Below are positions 44,497-54,275 of a DNA stretch of 64,000 nucleotides, in pieces; position 1 is the first letter of the stretch, and each line of letters opens with the position of its first letter. The notes beneath the pieces were generated by a model. It did no database searches and was not told the origin of the DNA. It saw only the letters and a program-made list of their open reading frames with translations. The position numbers were made by a program, and so were the translations under genes. Origin of the DNA: Novosphingobium sp. G106 (lineage in GTDB: Bacteria; Pseudomonadota; Alphaproteobacteria; Sphingomonadales; Sphingomonadaceae); assembly GCF_019075875.1 (NCBI RefSeq), contig NZ_JAHOOZ010000001.1, positions 2,728,001-2,792,000 on the forward strand, written 5' to 3'.

Positions 44497-45225
44497 ATGG
44501 CTTTCAGCTTCTTCAAGCGCTCCTCGCCCCGCTCCGAACATGGTCGGATGTATCGGATCGGCTGGTGGATCGGGCGCATAATCCTCTATTTCCTCGCGAT
44601 CAGCGTCGGCATGACCGTGATCTACAAATTCGTGCCGCCGCCGATCACGCTGACGATGCTGTTCGATTCCAACGGCTTCGAGAAAGACTGGGAGCCGCTA
44701 AGCCGCATCGACCGCGACATGGTCGCCGCGGTGATCGCCGGCGAGGACAGCAAGTTCTGCACCCACAACGGCTTCGACCGCCGGGCGATCGAGAAGGCGA
44801 TGGAGCGCAACGCCGATGGCGGCAAGCTGCGCGGCGGCTCGACGATCAGCCAGCAGACCGCCAAGAACGTCTTCCTATGGCAGGGCACTGGCTGGACCCG
44901 CTATGCGCGCAAGGGCCTGGAAACCTGGTTCACCCTGCTGATCGAGAACATCTGGGGCAAGCGGCGGATCATGGAGGTCTACCTCAACGTCGCCGAGACC
45001 GGGATCGGCACCTACGGCGTCGAGGCCGGGGCGCAGCGCTATTACAAGCACTCCGCCGCCAAGCTGACCCCGATCGAGGCCGCGCGCATCGCCGCGGCCC
45101 TGCCCAGCCCGAAGAAGCGCGCGGTGGTCGACGCGACCGGCTTCACCCGCCGCCACGGCAACACCATCGCCAAGCGCAGCGGCGTGGTGCGCAATTCGGC
45201 GCTGGATGGCTGCGTTTACGATTGA
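44497..45225 (+). CDS. mtgA: Monofunctional peptidoglycan transglycosylase
   Basis: A 242-residue GT51 enzyme that polymerises lipid II into glycan strands. One N-terminal membrane anchor (IGWWIGRIILYFLAISVGMTVIY) precedes the catalytic domain with IAGEDSKFCTHNGFD (catalytic Glu), RGGSTISQQTAKNVFLW and KRRIMEVYLNVAETG. It lacks a transpeptidase domain, as expected for MtgA. The stop is followed by an inverted repeat. Confidence 0.92.
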   Translation: MAFSFFKRSSPRSEHGRMYRIGWWIGRIILYFLAISVGMTVIYKFVPPPITLTMLFDSNGFEKDWEPLSRIDRDMVAAVIAGEDSKFCTHNGFDRRAIEKAMERNADGGKLRGGSTISQQTAKNVFLWQGTGWTRYARKGLETWFTLLIENIWGKRRIMEVYLNVAETGIGTYGVEAGAQRYYKHSAAKLTPIEAARIAAALPSPKKRAVVDATGFTRRHGNTIAKRSGVVRNSALDGCVYD

Positions 45226-45241
45226 GCGCGTTGCGCGCGGC

Positions 45242-45309
45242 CTTCGACAAGCTCAGGCTGAGCGGGCCTTGGTGTTTCCCAAAACCCGCTTGTGCTGAGC
45301 TTGCCGAAG
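45242..45309. repeat. Inverted repeat downstream of mtgA
   Basis: CTTCGACAAGCTCAG (45242-45256) and CTGAGCTTGCCGAAG (45295-45309) pair with one mismatch around a 38-base centre that also contains GCGGG/CCCGC. This motif is a recurrent intergenic element in sphingomonad genomes as I know them. It has no T-run. Confidence 0.7.
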
Positions 45310-45337
45310 CACAGATGTGCAATGTTCGTCCGACAGC

Positions 45338-46528
45338 CTACCCGCCGAGATCGACAACCTTCAGCGTATAGCCGCCATCGGTCTCGCCGATGCCGAAGCT
45401 CTTCACCCGCACCAGCACCTGGCCGTTACCGCGCGCGGCAAAGTTGAGCTTCTCGGTACCCGTGGTGCCGCTGTCCTGGGACTTGATCTCGGTGAAGCCG
45501 GCATCGGCGCCGGTGCCGCCGTCGTCGGGCTCGACCGGATTGGGCACGCCGATCGCGACGACGCCGTCATAGGTCGCGGTCAGTTCGAGGCGGTAGCTGT
45601 GGCCGGCCGCGACCGGCAGCGCGTACATCGCGATGGCATCGCCGTCGGCGAGTTTGCCCGAAACTGTGGCCCCGACCCGCAGCGCTGCAGGAGGCGGCGG
45701 CGGCTTCGGCGCCTCGATGCGGTTCAGCGTCAGCGCGAATTCGCCGGGCTCGTCCGACAGCGCATCGACCTGGACGAAATAGGTGCCGGTGATCGGCAGT
45801 TTGCGCCGGATCATCGGGTTGAGCCCGTCGCTATCGTCATTCTCGGCAACGACCGAATAGTTACCCTCGCGGTCGGGCGCGGCGAGCCGCAACAGCGTGT
45901 CCTTTTCCGAGGTGGACTTGAGCTCGACCCATTGCCCGGCGGTGCCGGCGAAGGAAAAGACCATCGGCGCGCTCGACGAGGTGATGCCCTTCTGGTCCCG
46001 GCCGAGCGTGGCCGAGACAACCGGCGCCGGGCCGCTGCCCACCTCGCGGCGGCGCACAAGGATCTCGCGCGGCTCGTCGCTCGGCGCGACCGTGACGAGA
46101 TAGTCGCCGGCGGCATTGGCGAAGAAGCGCAGCCGCTCGCCGTCCTCTGTGGTGCTCAGGCTGCCGCCCTTGGCAAAGACCTCCCCCGGCTGCGGCGCCA
46201 GGATATTGCCCTTGGCGTCGCAGAGCTTGATGCCCTGGAGCGCGGGCTTGCCAGAATCACCATGCTCATCGTCGCGATCGTGCTCGTCGTCGCCTTCGTC
46301 ACCCGAGGCCTTCGGCGTGACGCGGACGAGATCGACGATCACCCCCTCACGCACGCCCAGCGCCAGCGTGAAGCTGCGCGCACCGCCGGGCTCGACCGGC
46401 AGGACGGTGCCGATGCTGAGCGGCGCAGCGCCCGAAGCGGAGCAGCCGGCAGCGTGAGCCTGGGCGAACGGTGCAAGACAGGCAGCGGCAAGGAACAGCG
46501 CGGCGCGCTGGCGGCGAATGGGATTCAT
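45338..46528 (-). CDS. Secreted PPC-domain protein
   Basis: A 396-residue exported protein with signal peptide (MNPIRRQRAALFLAAACLAPFAQAHA). Three beta-sandwich modules resemble bacterial pre-peptidase C-terminal (PPC) domains, with blocks AAGDYLVTVAPSDEPREILVRR, TGTYFVQVDALSDEPGEFALTLNRI and GGYTLKVVDLGG. A charged Asp/Glu/His stretch (GDEGDDEHDRDDEHGDSG) near residue 75 may bind metal. No protease domain is present, so it is a stand-alone surface or periplasmic protein of unknown role. Confidence 0.7.
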   Translation of the reverse strand: MNPIRRQRAALFLAAACLAPFAQAHAAGCSASGAAPLSIGTVLPVEPGGARSFTLALGVREGVIVDLVRVTPKASGDEGDDEHDRDDEHGDSGKPALQGIKLCDAKGNILAPQPGEVFAKGGSLSTTEDGERLRFFANAAGDYLVTVAPSDEPREILVRRREVGSGPAPVVSATLGRDQKGITSSSAPMVFSFAGTAGQWVELKSTSEKDTLLRLAAPDREGNYSVVAENDDSDGLNPMIRRKLPITGTYFVQVDALSDEPGEFALTLNRIEAPKPPPPPAALRVGATVSGKLADGDAIAMYALPVAAGHSYRLELTATYDGVVAIGVPNPVEPDDGGTGADAGFTEIKSQDSGTTGTEKLNFAARGNGQVLVRVKSFGIGETDGGYTLKVVDLGG

Positions 46529-46605
46529 GGCAGGAAACTCCCCCGGAAAATGAAAAATCGCGCCCGTTTCGAAGGACATAACCACAAGTCCGATGAAGCG
46601 CATAT

Positions 46606-46637
46606 GAAAAAGGGGAGAGGACTTTCGCCCCCTCCCC
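46606..46637 (-). terminator. Terminator of the TonB-dependent receptor gene
   Basis: On the minus strand GGGGAG and CTCCCC form a stem with extra pairs across a GCGAAAGT loop, then TTTTT. It lies about 40 bases after the receptor stop. Confidence 0.65.
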
Positions 46638-46673
46638 ACTTCCCCCTTTGACACGCTTGCGGCGTGACGAAGC

Positions 46674-49600
46674 CTAGAAGCTGATCCGCGCGCCGATGCG
46701 GATCGCGTAGAGCGACTGCTTGGCGTAGATCGTGTCGGTCGGTGCGGTGAACTGCCCGCCCGACGTCTGGTTGGCGGTGTAGCGGTACTGCTGGCAGGCT
46801 TGACCGGCGTTCTGAGCGGTTGCGGCGCCCGGCGCGGTCCCGGTCGCAACTGGCGTGGTCAGGCAGGTCACCTGCACCGGCGAGACCGAATAGGGGAACG
46901 CATATTCGCGAATCTGGCCCCAGTTCTTGTTGAGCAGGTTGGTGAAGTTCTCGATATCCATGAACAGCTGGAACTTCGCATCGCCGACGAAAGTGGGCAG
47001 TTCCTGCGCGAAGTGGAGGTCGAGCCTCGTCACCCAGGCCGAGCGGAAAGCATTGCGCGGGGCGATCTGGCCGCGATATTTCGAAAGCCCGGTCTTGTTG
47101 AGATAGTCGTCGAACAACTGGGCATCGGTCGCGTTGGCGTAGGACACCTTGGGATCGTTGATGCCGGTAGGCACGTAGAGCAGATAGCGCGTGCCTGTGC
47201 CGATCGTGCCGAACACCGTCGAACGAGTGGCGGTGTCGCGGAAGGTATAGCTGAACGGATGTCCCGAGCGGCTTTCACCGAAGAGCGCCAAGGTCGTCTT
47301 GTAGTCCCCGAAGAACGCGTGGTTGAAGCTCACGTCGAACTTGATCGAGTCGCGAACTTCATCGTTCGAGATGCCGTAGGCCGGACCATTCGCATCGAGC
47401 GCGACGCCCGCGCCATAGTTCGAAGACGCGGTCGAGGAGGTCGCTGGGTTGCGATCCTTAACGTTCGAATAGGTGTAGGCGACGTTGGCCTCGAGGCCGA
47501 AGTCGAACACCTTGCTGGCACGTACCACGCCGATATAGCCACGTCCCTGGTTGGAGTTAGCCAGCAGGATGTCCGAGTTGGTATCGGTAAAGCTGGTGAC
47601 CGGCGTATAACGCGCGCGGCCATCCGGCGTCAGCAGCCCATTGGCCTTCACGCGCAGATCGGTGAAGAAGACCTGCTCGCGCACGCGCGAATAGAGGAAG
47701 TCCGCACCGAAGCTCCAACCGCCGCCGAGCGGACCGAGGTCCTCCGGCTGCCAATCGGCCGACAGGGTAAGGCGCCACTGCGAGGGCAGCTTGAAGTTCT
47801 TGGCCAGCGCGTTGGTCGGCGCCAGCGTATTCAGCGTCGCATTGGTAAGCAACGTGTTCGCCGCACCCGGTATCGTCGTGCCCTGGACATTGGTCAGGAT
47901 CGCCGCGCCATTGGTGGCGTTGACGCCGACGCCGCCATAGGTCCCATTGTTGTTCTGCGAAATGTCGATCGTGTTGGTCAGCACACCGGTATTGGAAAAG
48001 CTGTTCGATACGTAGACGTCCGGCGTACCGCCGCCGAAGATGCCCGCGCCGCCGCGGATCGTCAGCGTGTTGATCGGCTTCCAGGTGAAGCCGAAGCGCG
48101 GCTGGAAGAGGTCCAACCCGTTGACATACTTGGTGTTGGGGAAGCCGTAGCGATTGAGGAAGTTGACGTTCAACGCCGGCAGGCTGTTACCACCATAGAG
48201 GTCGTAGCGGAGGCCGGCATTGACCGTCAGCGCATCGGTGACGCGCCAGTTGTCCTGGATGCCGAAGGTGTAACCCTGATAGCGGAAGCTGGCTGCGGCG
48301 TCTTCGGGGACCAACGTCGGAACGGCGTTGCCGTAACGATAGCGCTGGGCATTGCCCGCCTGGAAGTCGGCGATCGAGTCGAAGTAATAGTCGCCGGCCG
48401 AACGCTGCAGGAACGAGTTGAAGGTCTTCACGTCCTGGAATTCGGCGAAAATCTTGACGTCGTGGTCGCCCGCCTTCAGGCGTCCCTGAAGCAAGCCGCC
48501 ATAGGTCTTTACGCGCAGGGCATTGGTCTGGCGCGACACGTCCGGGCCGAAATAGACGCTGGAATAGTTCGTGTTGCAGTTGATCGCCAGTGCGTTGCCC
48601 GCGCTGCTGTCGCGATCCGAAGTCGGCGCCGCGCAAACCTGGAAATTCGCGAAGCCGCGACCGAGCGCCGGATCCTGGCCGCGCTTGTAATCCTTGATGA
48701 ACCCGCGAACCTCGGTGGAGAAGTTGTCCGACCAGTCCGAGTTCAACTGGAACACGCCGGTGTGCAGGCGGTTGCTGCTGATATAGTCGTTCGACAGCAG
48801 GCTGAGCCCGAAAGGCGCCGTCGTGAAATTGTTGACGCCGAGGATGATCGAATCCTTGGCGTAGGTGTAGGACAACGAAGCGCGCTGCCGGTCCGAGATG
48901 TTCCAGTCCAGCTTGGCGACGATGCGGTCGTCCTTGTCGCCATTGGTCTTGGCGACGCCGCCCGTGTCATAACCGTACTTGGACTTGGCGATCGACGAGA
49001 TCAGGTCAACCTGCGCCTGCGTCAGCGTAGGGATCGCGGTGCCCGCGTTGTTCTCGGCCGTGCCCTCGGGGATCGGCAGCGGCGCGCGCAGTCGCTCGCC
49101 GGCGATCATGAAGAACAGCTTGTCCTCGATGATCGGGCCGGAAATCTCGGCGCCGAAGTTCTTGTAGGTGAAGTTCGGCAGGACGACGTGCCCGGTCGGC
49201 ACACCGGGGCCGGCCTTGGTGTTCTTGCCGGTCAGTTCGTCGGCCGAATAGGCGGCGAAGGCCGTGCCCTGCCACTTGTTGGTGCCCGAACGCAGGACGA
49301 TGTTGACCGAACCGCCCTGGAAATTGCCTTCGCGCACGTCATACGGCGCGACCTTGGCCTGGAACTGACCGATCGCATCGAACGGGATCGGCGAACGGCG
49401 GCTGGGCAGGCCGTCGGTGTTAAGACCGAAGCTGTCGGTGATGGCAACGCCATCGACCGAGAAACGGTTGTAGCGGGCGTTCTGGCCAGCGAAGGAGATG
49501 GCGCGGCCGCCGGTCGGGGAATCGTCGAGGCGCGCGAAGGGATCGCGGCGCGAAAGGTCGCGAATGTCGCGGTTGATACTGGCAGTCTGGGCGATGTCGT

Positions 49601-50027
49601 TGGCGCTGAGGACCGTCGTCGGACCCTGCGAGATCGATCCCGCACCCTGGAGACGCGCGGCGCTGACGACGATCTCCTGACCCTCGGCCGTGAGTTCGAT
49701 CGGCACTTCATAAGCCTGCGCCAGCACGGTCACGACGTCGGTGACGGTGTTCGTGGCGTAGCCCGAAGCGCTGACGGTAACCGTGTAGCTATCACCCGCG
49801 CGCAAGCCCGAAACGTCGAAGCCGCCGGCGCCGGTCGTGGTCACGGTCGACCTGGCGCCCGTATTGGTGTCCTTGATCTCCACGGTAGCGCCGGCGACAG
49901 GCTTGCCGTCGCTCGTCACCACGCCGCGAATCGTCGAAGTCGTTTCCTGTGCCATGGCCGGCGTCGCGAGCGCGCAAGCGAGCGAAAGGCTGGCAGCGCT
50001 GGCTGCGAGGAAATGTCTGAAATGCAT
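46674..50027 (-). CDS. TonB-dependent receptor, Oar-like with carboxypeptidase-regulatory-like domain
   Basis: A 1117-residue outer-membrane receptor. After the signal peptide (ending TPAMAQ) comes a carboxypeptidase-regulatory-like domain (about 33-112: IRGVVTSDGKPVAGATVEIKDTNTG), then the plug domain (NRFSVDGVAITDSFG; EGNFQGGSVNIVLRSGTNKW) and a large barrel ending RIGARISF. Its size and order match the Oar-like receptors. The ligand is unknown; neighbours suggest uptake of an organic compound handled by the upstream NHL/CMD/amidohydrolase operon, but a 281-base gap separates them. Confidence 0.88.
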   Translation of the reverse strand: MHFRHFLAASAASLSLACALATPAMAQETTSTIRGVVTSDGKPVAGATVEIKDTNTGARSTVTTTGAGGFDVSGLRAGDSYTVTVSASGYATNTVTDVVTVLAQAYEVPIELTAEGQEIVVSAARLQGAGSISQGPTTVLSANDIAQTASINRDIRDLSRRDPFARLDDSPTGGRAISFAGQNARYNRFSVDGVAITDSFGLNTDGLPSRRSPIPFDAIGQFQAKVAPYDVREGNFQGGSVNIVLRSGTNKWQGTAFAAYSADELTGKNTKAGPGVPTGHVVLPNFTYKNFGAEISGPIIEDKLFFMIAGERLRAPLPIPEGTAENNAGTAIPTLTQAQVDLISSIAKSKYGYDTGGVAKTNGDKDDRIVAKLDWNISDRQRASLSYTYAKDSIILGVNNFTTAPFGLSLLSNDYISSNRLHTGVFQLNSDWSDNFSTEVRGFIKDYKRGQDPALGRGFANFQVCAAPTSDRDSSAGNALAINCNTNYSSVYFGPDVSRQTNALRVKTYGGLLQGRLKAGDHDVKIFAEFQDVKTFNSFLQRSAGDYYFDSIADFQAGNAQRYRYGNAVPTLVPEDAAASFRYQGYTFGIQDNWRVTDALTVNAGLRYDLYGGNSLPALNVNFLNRYGFPNTKYVNGLDLFQPRFGFTWKPINTLTIRGGAGIFGGGTPDVYVSNSFSNTGVLTNTIDISQNNNGTYGGVGVNATNGAAILTNVQGTTIPGAANTLLTNATLNTLAPTNALAKNFKLPSQWRLTLSADWQPEDLGPLGGGWSFGADFLYSRVREQVFFTDLRVKANGLLTPDGRARYTPVTSFTDTNSDILLANSNQGRGYIGVVRASKVFDFGLEANVAYTYSNVKDRNPATSSTASSNYGAGVALDANGPAYGISNDEVRDSIKFDVSFNHAFFGDYKTTLALFGESRSGHPFSYTFRDTATRSTVFGTIGTGTRYLLYVPTGINDPKVSYANATDAQLFDDYLNKTGLSKYRGQIAPRNAFRSAWVTRLDLHFAQELPTFVGDAKFQLFMDIENFTNLLNKNWGQIREYAFPYSVSPVQVTCLTTPVATGTAPGAATAQNAGQACQQYRYTANQTSGGQFTAPTDTIYAKQSLYAIRIGARISF

Positions 50028-50308
50028 AGCGGATACGTCCCCTGTTCGCGCTGCGCCTCGCCCGGCAGCAGCATAGTTGGACCCTTCTGCGCATCTTCCC
50101 CCAGACGGCTAGTGCGCATTCATTTTGCGTTCACAGGTCTTACTGGCGCCCTAGACACGCGATATGTGACGGTTTGCTGACAAGGAAGAAGGTAAGTCGG
50201 CGAGTTGAGGATAGGTCGCGCCGGCAATGTCGATTATTTCCGAACTGCGACAAAAACGCCACAGCCCCCGGCGACGCGCGCTGTCCAGCTCGATCCGCGG
50301 GAAGTTTC

Positions 50309-51520
50309 CTAGGGCAGCAGCCAGGCCCCGTTGCCGGCGAAGTATTTCTCGAGCACTTCCGGCCCAAGCGGTTCCAGCATTTCCGCCATTTTGCTCTTGC
50401 TGTGCGCCCCGCCTTCGAGGTGCGGATAGTCGGTCGAATAGCAGTAGCAGTCGGCCAAGCGCAGATAGCGGCGGAAGAACCGGTCGACCGGCTCAACCAG
50501 ACTGTGCGGCGTCACGCGGACATTGCGCGCGAGATATTCAGATGGTCGGCGCGAGAGCACGCTGGCGATTCGCCGGGCGAAGACCTTCTCAGCCCACATG
50601 TCGAGATTGTCGGCGAGCGGCCCCAGCCAGTGGGCACCGAGTTCGATCGCGCCGAAGCGTAGGCCGGGATGCCGCTCGAAGACGCCGCCCAGCACCATGA
50701 CCGTCAGGAAATGCTCGACCGGCAGATGCGTCGTCGCCAGCGAGTAGGGTTCGAAGCCCAGCTCGATCGACAGCTTCTGAGGCGCGAAGGCAGCGGTATT
50801 GGCCCATTCGGGCGAATTCAGGAAACCGAGGTCGCTGCCGACATGGGCCAGCACCGGCACATTTCGCTCGGCCGCCAGCGCCCAGAACGGATCGAGCGCT
50901 TCGGACGCCGGCGAGAGCCCGGCAAGCGGTGCTCCGGTGTTCACGAGCAGACCCTTGAGCCCCCGCCCGATGAGGTCGCGCGCCTGCGCCATCAGGTCGT
51001 CCACATCGCGCGGCGCCTTGAACATGCCCACGGGGCGCAGCCGGTCGGGCGCGAGTGCGGTTGTCCGCACGCTCCAGTCGTTCCACTCGTCGGTCGCGGC
51101 AAAACCGATGCTGCGCATCTCCTCGACCGGAATCGATCCCATGATCGCCTGCAGCGAGGCGGCGATCGGCCCGCCGCCCTCGGGAGTCGAGAGGATCTGG
51201 CCCCAGAGGCCATAGCTCGGGAAGATCAGCTGGCTGCGCAGGCCCATGAGGTCCATCGCCTCGAGCCGCCGCGTCATGTCGAAAGCGCCGGGCGCGCCCG
51301 TGTGGCGCAGCGTCCAGACGTTCTCCGGCGTCATCGCCATGTCGTCGGCGGCCTGGTCGGGGCGCTCGATATAGTCCTCGCCCATCGCACGGATCATCGG
51401 CGCGCAGACCTCGGCCAGCCGCGCCGCAACGGGGCCGAAGATTCCACCCCAAAGGTGCGGCGGCGCGAACTCGTGTCCGTCCACGTCAAGCACACGCTCG
51501 AGCAGCGGGACGGCTTTCAT
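50309..51520 (-). CDS. Amidohydrolase family 2 (ACMSD-like) protein
   Basis: A 403-residue metal-dependent TIM-barrel enzyme of the amidohydrolase_2/ACMSD class. It begins ERVLDVDGHEFAPPHLW (the metal-binding DxH region is DVDGHE here). It also has PVLAHVGSDLGFL, FPSYGLWG and the late STDYPHLEGG (Asp ligand). Members decarboxylate or hydrolyse aromatic-breakdown products. ATG 51520 overlaps the CMD stop by four bases, so it is third in the NHL-CMD-amidohydrolase operon. Confidence 0.82.
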   Translation of the reverse strand: MKAVPLLERVLDVDGHEFAPPHLWGGIFGPVAARLAEVCAPMIRAMGEDYIERPDQAADDMAMTPENVWTLRHTGAPGAFDMTRRLEAMDLMGLRSQLIFPSYGLWGQILSTPEGGGPIAASLQAIMGSIPVEEMRSIGFAATDEWNDWSVRTTALAPDRLRPVGMFKAPRDVDDLMAQARDLIGRGLKGLLVNTGAPLAGLSPASEALDPFWALAAERNVPVLAHVGSDLGFLNSPEWANTAAFAPQKLSIELGFEPYSLATTHLPVEHFLTVMVLGGVFERHPGLRFGAIELGAHWLGPLADNLDMWAEKVFARRIASVLSRRPSEYLARNVRVTPHSLVEPVDRFFRRYLRLADCYCYSTDYPHLEGGAHSKSKMAEMLEPLGPEVLEKYFAGNGAWLLP

Positions 51521-52125
51521 ACCGACTCGAGCCCCAGGTTGTAGTCGTTCAACCGGAAGCGCAGCGAGTTCTGGATGAAGGCGGTCAGGTGATAATGGCC
51601 GGCGATCATCATCAGCTCGATCAGTTCGCGCGGTGAAAGACGCTCGGCGAGCCCCGCCCAGGTCGCGTCGGAAATCATTGCATCGGCGTGCAGTTCCTCG
51701 GCCGCCCTCAGGATCGCGCGGTCACCCTCGGCCCAGCCCTCGGCCGAGGAACCCTGCTTGATCCGCTCGATCTCGTCGGCGGTCACGCCGATTTTCCTGG
51801 CGGTCACGACATGCTCGCCGAACTGGTAGGGCGCGCCGCAGAGCCAGCCGGTGCGCAGGATGATCAGCTCGCGCGTGCGTTGCGGCAGTTCGGCCGACGC
51901 CATCGCCGAGATGCCGAGCTGCATATAGGCCTCGAAGAACGCCGGCTGGTGCGCCAGCGTCGTGAAGAAGGGATGGACCGGCTGCTCGACCGGATAGGCG
52001 GTGAGCTCGCGCATGCGGAGGATCACATCCATTTCCCGCTCGCCGAGCGCTTCGTCGCTCAGCGGCTCGAGCCTCGGCGCATTGCCGCAGACTTCGTCCA
52101 TGCGCGCGGCCACGTCTCTCGTCAT
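51517..52125 (-). CDS. Carboxymuconolactone decarboxylase-like protein
   Basis: A 202-residue AhpD/CMD-fold helical protein. The CMD core is PFFTTLAHQPAFFEAYMQLGISAMASAELPQRTRELIILRTGWLCGAPYQFGEH. Only one Cys is seen at the usual CxxC position (LCGAPYQFGEH), so it is not a peroxidase of the AhpD type. Stop and start overlap the neighbours by four bases on both sides. Confidence 0.85.
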   Translation of the reverse strand: MTRDVAARMDEVCGNAPRLEPLSDEALGEREMDVILRMRELTAYPVEQPVHPFFTTLAHQPAFFEAYMQLGISAMASAELPQRTRELIILRTGWLCGAPYQFGEHVVTARKIGVTADEIERIKQGSSAEGWAEGDRAILRAAEELHADAMISDATWAGLAERLSPRELIELMMIAGHYHLTAFIQNSLRFRLNDYNLGLESV

Positions 52126-53163
52126 GCGGGGTGCAGCCCTTCGTAGCGCAGCTTGATGATGCCGATGCTGGTCCGTGCGAGCAGCAGATTGCCCGCGGCG
52201 TCGGTGGCAATCTTGTGCACCGTGCCTTCCATGCCGATCCCATCCGAGAAGGGCGGGCGGAAGGTCTGGACGTGCTTCCAGGCGGCGACGTCGACCACGT
52301 CGAGATTGCTGTTGTTGCCGTCGTTGATCACCATGAATTCGCCGCCCGGCGTGAAGGCCAGGTTGAAGCAGGTGCCGAAGGGCGACGGCCGGTTGACCTC
52401 GATCTCGCGGATGAACTGCGCGTCCTCTCGGCCGACCGCGTCGAACACCTGGACGCGGTCGTTCTTGCGGTCGCAGATGTAGAGATGACCTTCGGGCCCG
52501 AGGCTGACGGCGTGGACCGGGTTGTTGAACGTCTCGCGCGCCGCGCCGTCGGCCGGCCGCGGCGGCTTGCCGTAGGCGCCCCACGAGCGAAGGAACTCGC
52601 CGGTGTCCGAGTTGAACACGGCGACGCGGTGGTTGGTATAGCCGTCGGTGACATAGACCTCGCGCCGGGCGACGTCATGCCAGGCATCGGTCGGGCAGCC
52701 GAGCAGGTCGGGTGTATCGTCGCTGCCCTTGCGGCCGAACCTGCCGATCCGCAGCAGCAGCTTGCCGTCGGGGCAGAACTTCTGAAGCGCGTGATCGTAT
52801 TCGGTGTTCGCGCCGAAAACCCAGACGTTGCCGTCGCCATCGAAGGAGATCGTCTCCTCCTGCTTGGGCCACTGCTGCAGCCCGTCCTCGCGCGGCAGCC
52901 AGTCGGGCCCGCCCCAGCCTTGGACATAGTTCCCGTCAGCATCGAACTCGCAGACCGCGGGAAGCCGCGCGGCGGGGTCTTTGGTGCCTTCTACCGGGCC
53001 CCATTCCATGATCGAGGCGATGTGCAGCACCCAGACATGCCCGTCGGGCGTCACCTGCAGGCCCGTCACCGAACCGAGATAGCGGCCTTCGGGTAGCTTG
53101 AGCCCCCCAGTCCGGGTCATGCGTGTAGCGCGGCAGCAGGCTCGCCTGGGCGGCTATGGACAT
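52122..53163 (-). CDS. NHL-repeat beta-propeller protein (frameshifted in this sequence)
   Basis: A beta-propeller of NHL repeats like the peptidyl-alpha-hydroxyglycine lyase-type lactonase family: VTGLQVTPDGHVWVLH, FDGDGNVWVFG, VYVTDGYTNHRVAVFNSDTGEFLRSWG, GHLYICDRKNDRVQVFDAVG. The shorter frame starts at 53120, but ATG 53163 has a perfect GGGAG 7 bases upstream and gives MSIAAQASLLPRYTHDPDWG, which joins LKLPEGRYLGSVTG if one base is removed from the C6 run at 53103-53108. The corrected protein has 346 residues. It leads the NHL-CMD-amidohydrolase operon; no signal peptide is apparent. Confidence 0.78.
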
Positions 53164-53309
53164 CCTCGATCTCCCGGCTGGCGCCCGGCTGGCCCGGGTC
53201 GTCGCCGGGCATGATAGGTACATCCGCGATGGGGGAGCAAGGCCTAGATGGCACCGATGTTCCGACCGCGCGACGAACGATCGTTGCCGCACTTCGCAAC
53301 ATATGCGAC

Positions 53310-54275
53310 ATGGCCCCGATGGGTGCCGGTCACGATCACCACCACGGCCATAGCCACGGCCACGGACATTCGCATGGTCACGGCCATTCGCACGGCCACG
53401 GCTCCCCGCGCGGCGCCGGCTTCGCTGTCGCGGTCGCGCTCAATCTCGCCTTCGTCGTCGCCGAGGTAGCGGCAGGCCTGGTCAGCGGCTCCATGGCGCT
53501 GATCGCCGATGCCGGCCACAACCTGTCCGACGTGCTCTCGCTGCTGCTCGCCTGGGGCGCCAGCGTGCTTGCCGCAAAGCCGCCGAGCGAGCGTTTCACC
53601 TACGGCCTCAAGAGTTCCTCGATCCTCGCGGCAATCGCCAATGCCGCGCTGCTCTGGGTCGCGCTGGGCGCAATCCTGGTCGAGACGATCCGCCGCTTCT
53701 CCGATCCCGCGCCGACCGAGGGCATGACGATGGTCGTCGTCGCTGCCATCGGCATCGCGATCAACGGCCTTTCCGCGCTGATCTTCGCGAAGGGCAGCAA
53801 GACCGACATCAACCTGCGCGCCGCCTTCCAACACCTGCTGGCCGACGCCGCGGTTTCCGCCGGCGTGGTCGTCGCGGGCATCGGCGTGATCCTATGGGGC
53901 GCCGCCTGGATCGACCCGGTCACCTCGCTGATCATCACGCTGGTCATCGGCTGGGGCAGCTGGGGCCTGCTTCGCGAGTCGCTGAGGATGGGACTGCTCG
54001 CGGTGCCCGAAGGCATCGACCAGGCCAAGGTCCGCACCTTCCTGGAAAGCCAGCCCGGCGTCACCGCGGTCCACGATCTCCACATCTGGCCGATGAGCAC
54101 GACCGAGAACGCGATCACCGCGCATCTTGTCATGCCCGGCGGCTATCCGGGGGACCGCTTCCTCCACGATCTCGCGCACCGGCTCGAGCACGAATTCCGC
54201 ATCTGCCACCCGACCTTCCAGGTCGAGACGCTGTCCGACGAAGGCTGTGCGCTGGTCAGCGAGGGCGTGGTCTAA
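53310..54275 (+). CDS. CDF-family divalent metal exporter
   Basis: A 321-residue cation-diffusion facilitator (ZitB/CzcD-like) exporting Zn2+ or similar ions in exchange for protons. It opens with a His-rich arm (GHDHHHGHSHGHGHSHGHG) and has the metal-site motifs ADAGHNLSDVLS and HLLADAAVSAG on helices 2 and 5. Six membrane segments and a C-terminal cytoplasmic domain (VTAVHDLHIWPMSTTENAITAHL) follow. ATG 53310 or 53319 is likely; the open frame extends further upstream. Confidence 0.9.
   Translation: MAPMGAGHDHHHGHSHGHGHSHGHGHSHGHGSPRGAGFAVAVALNLAFVVAEVAAGLVSGSMALIADAGHNLSDVLSLLLAWGASVLAAKPPSERFTYGLKSSSILAAIANAALLWVALGAILVETIRRFSDPAPTEGMTMVVVAAIGIAINGLSALIFAKGSKTDINLRAAFQHLLADAAVSAGVVVAGIGVILWGAAWIDPVTSLIITLVIGWGSWGLLRESLRMGLLAVPEGIDQAKVRTFLESQPGVTAVHDLHIWPMSTTENAITAHLVMPGGYPGDRFLHDLAHRLEHEFRICHPTFQVETLSDEGCALVSEGVV

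Noticed and set aside
45226..45337. Intrinsic terminator of mtgA
   Set aside because: The inverted repeat has a long loop and no T-run; it fits a dispersed repeat better.
46800..50180. 1126-codon plus-strand frame opposite the TonB-dependent receptor
   Set aside because: It is low-complexity Arg/Glu/Val shadow translation; the minus strand encodes a complete receptor with a signal peptide.
50028..50308. Possible small genes in the receptor/amidohydrolase gap
   Set aside because: The short frames lack ribosome-binding sites and resemblance; I see only a moderately AT-rich promoter region for the receptor.
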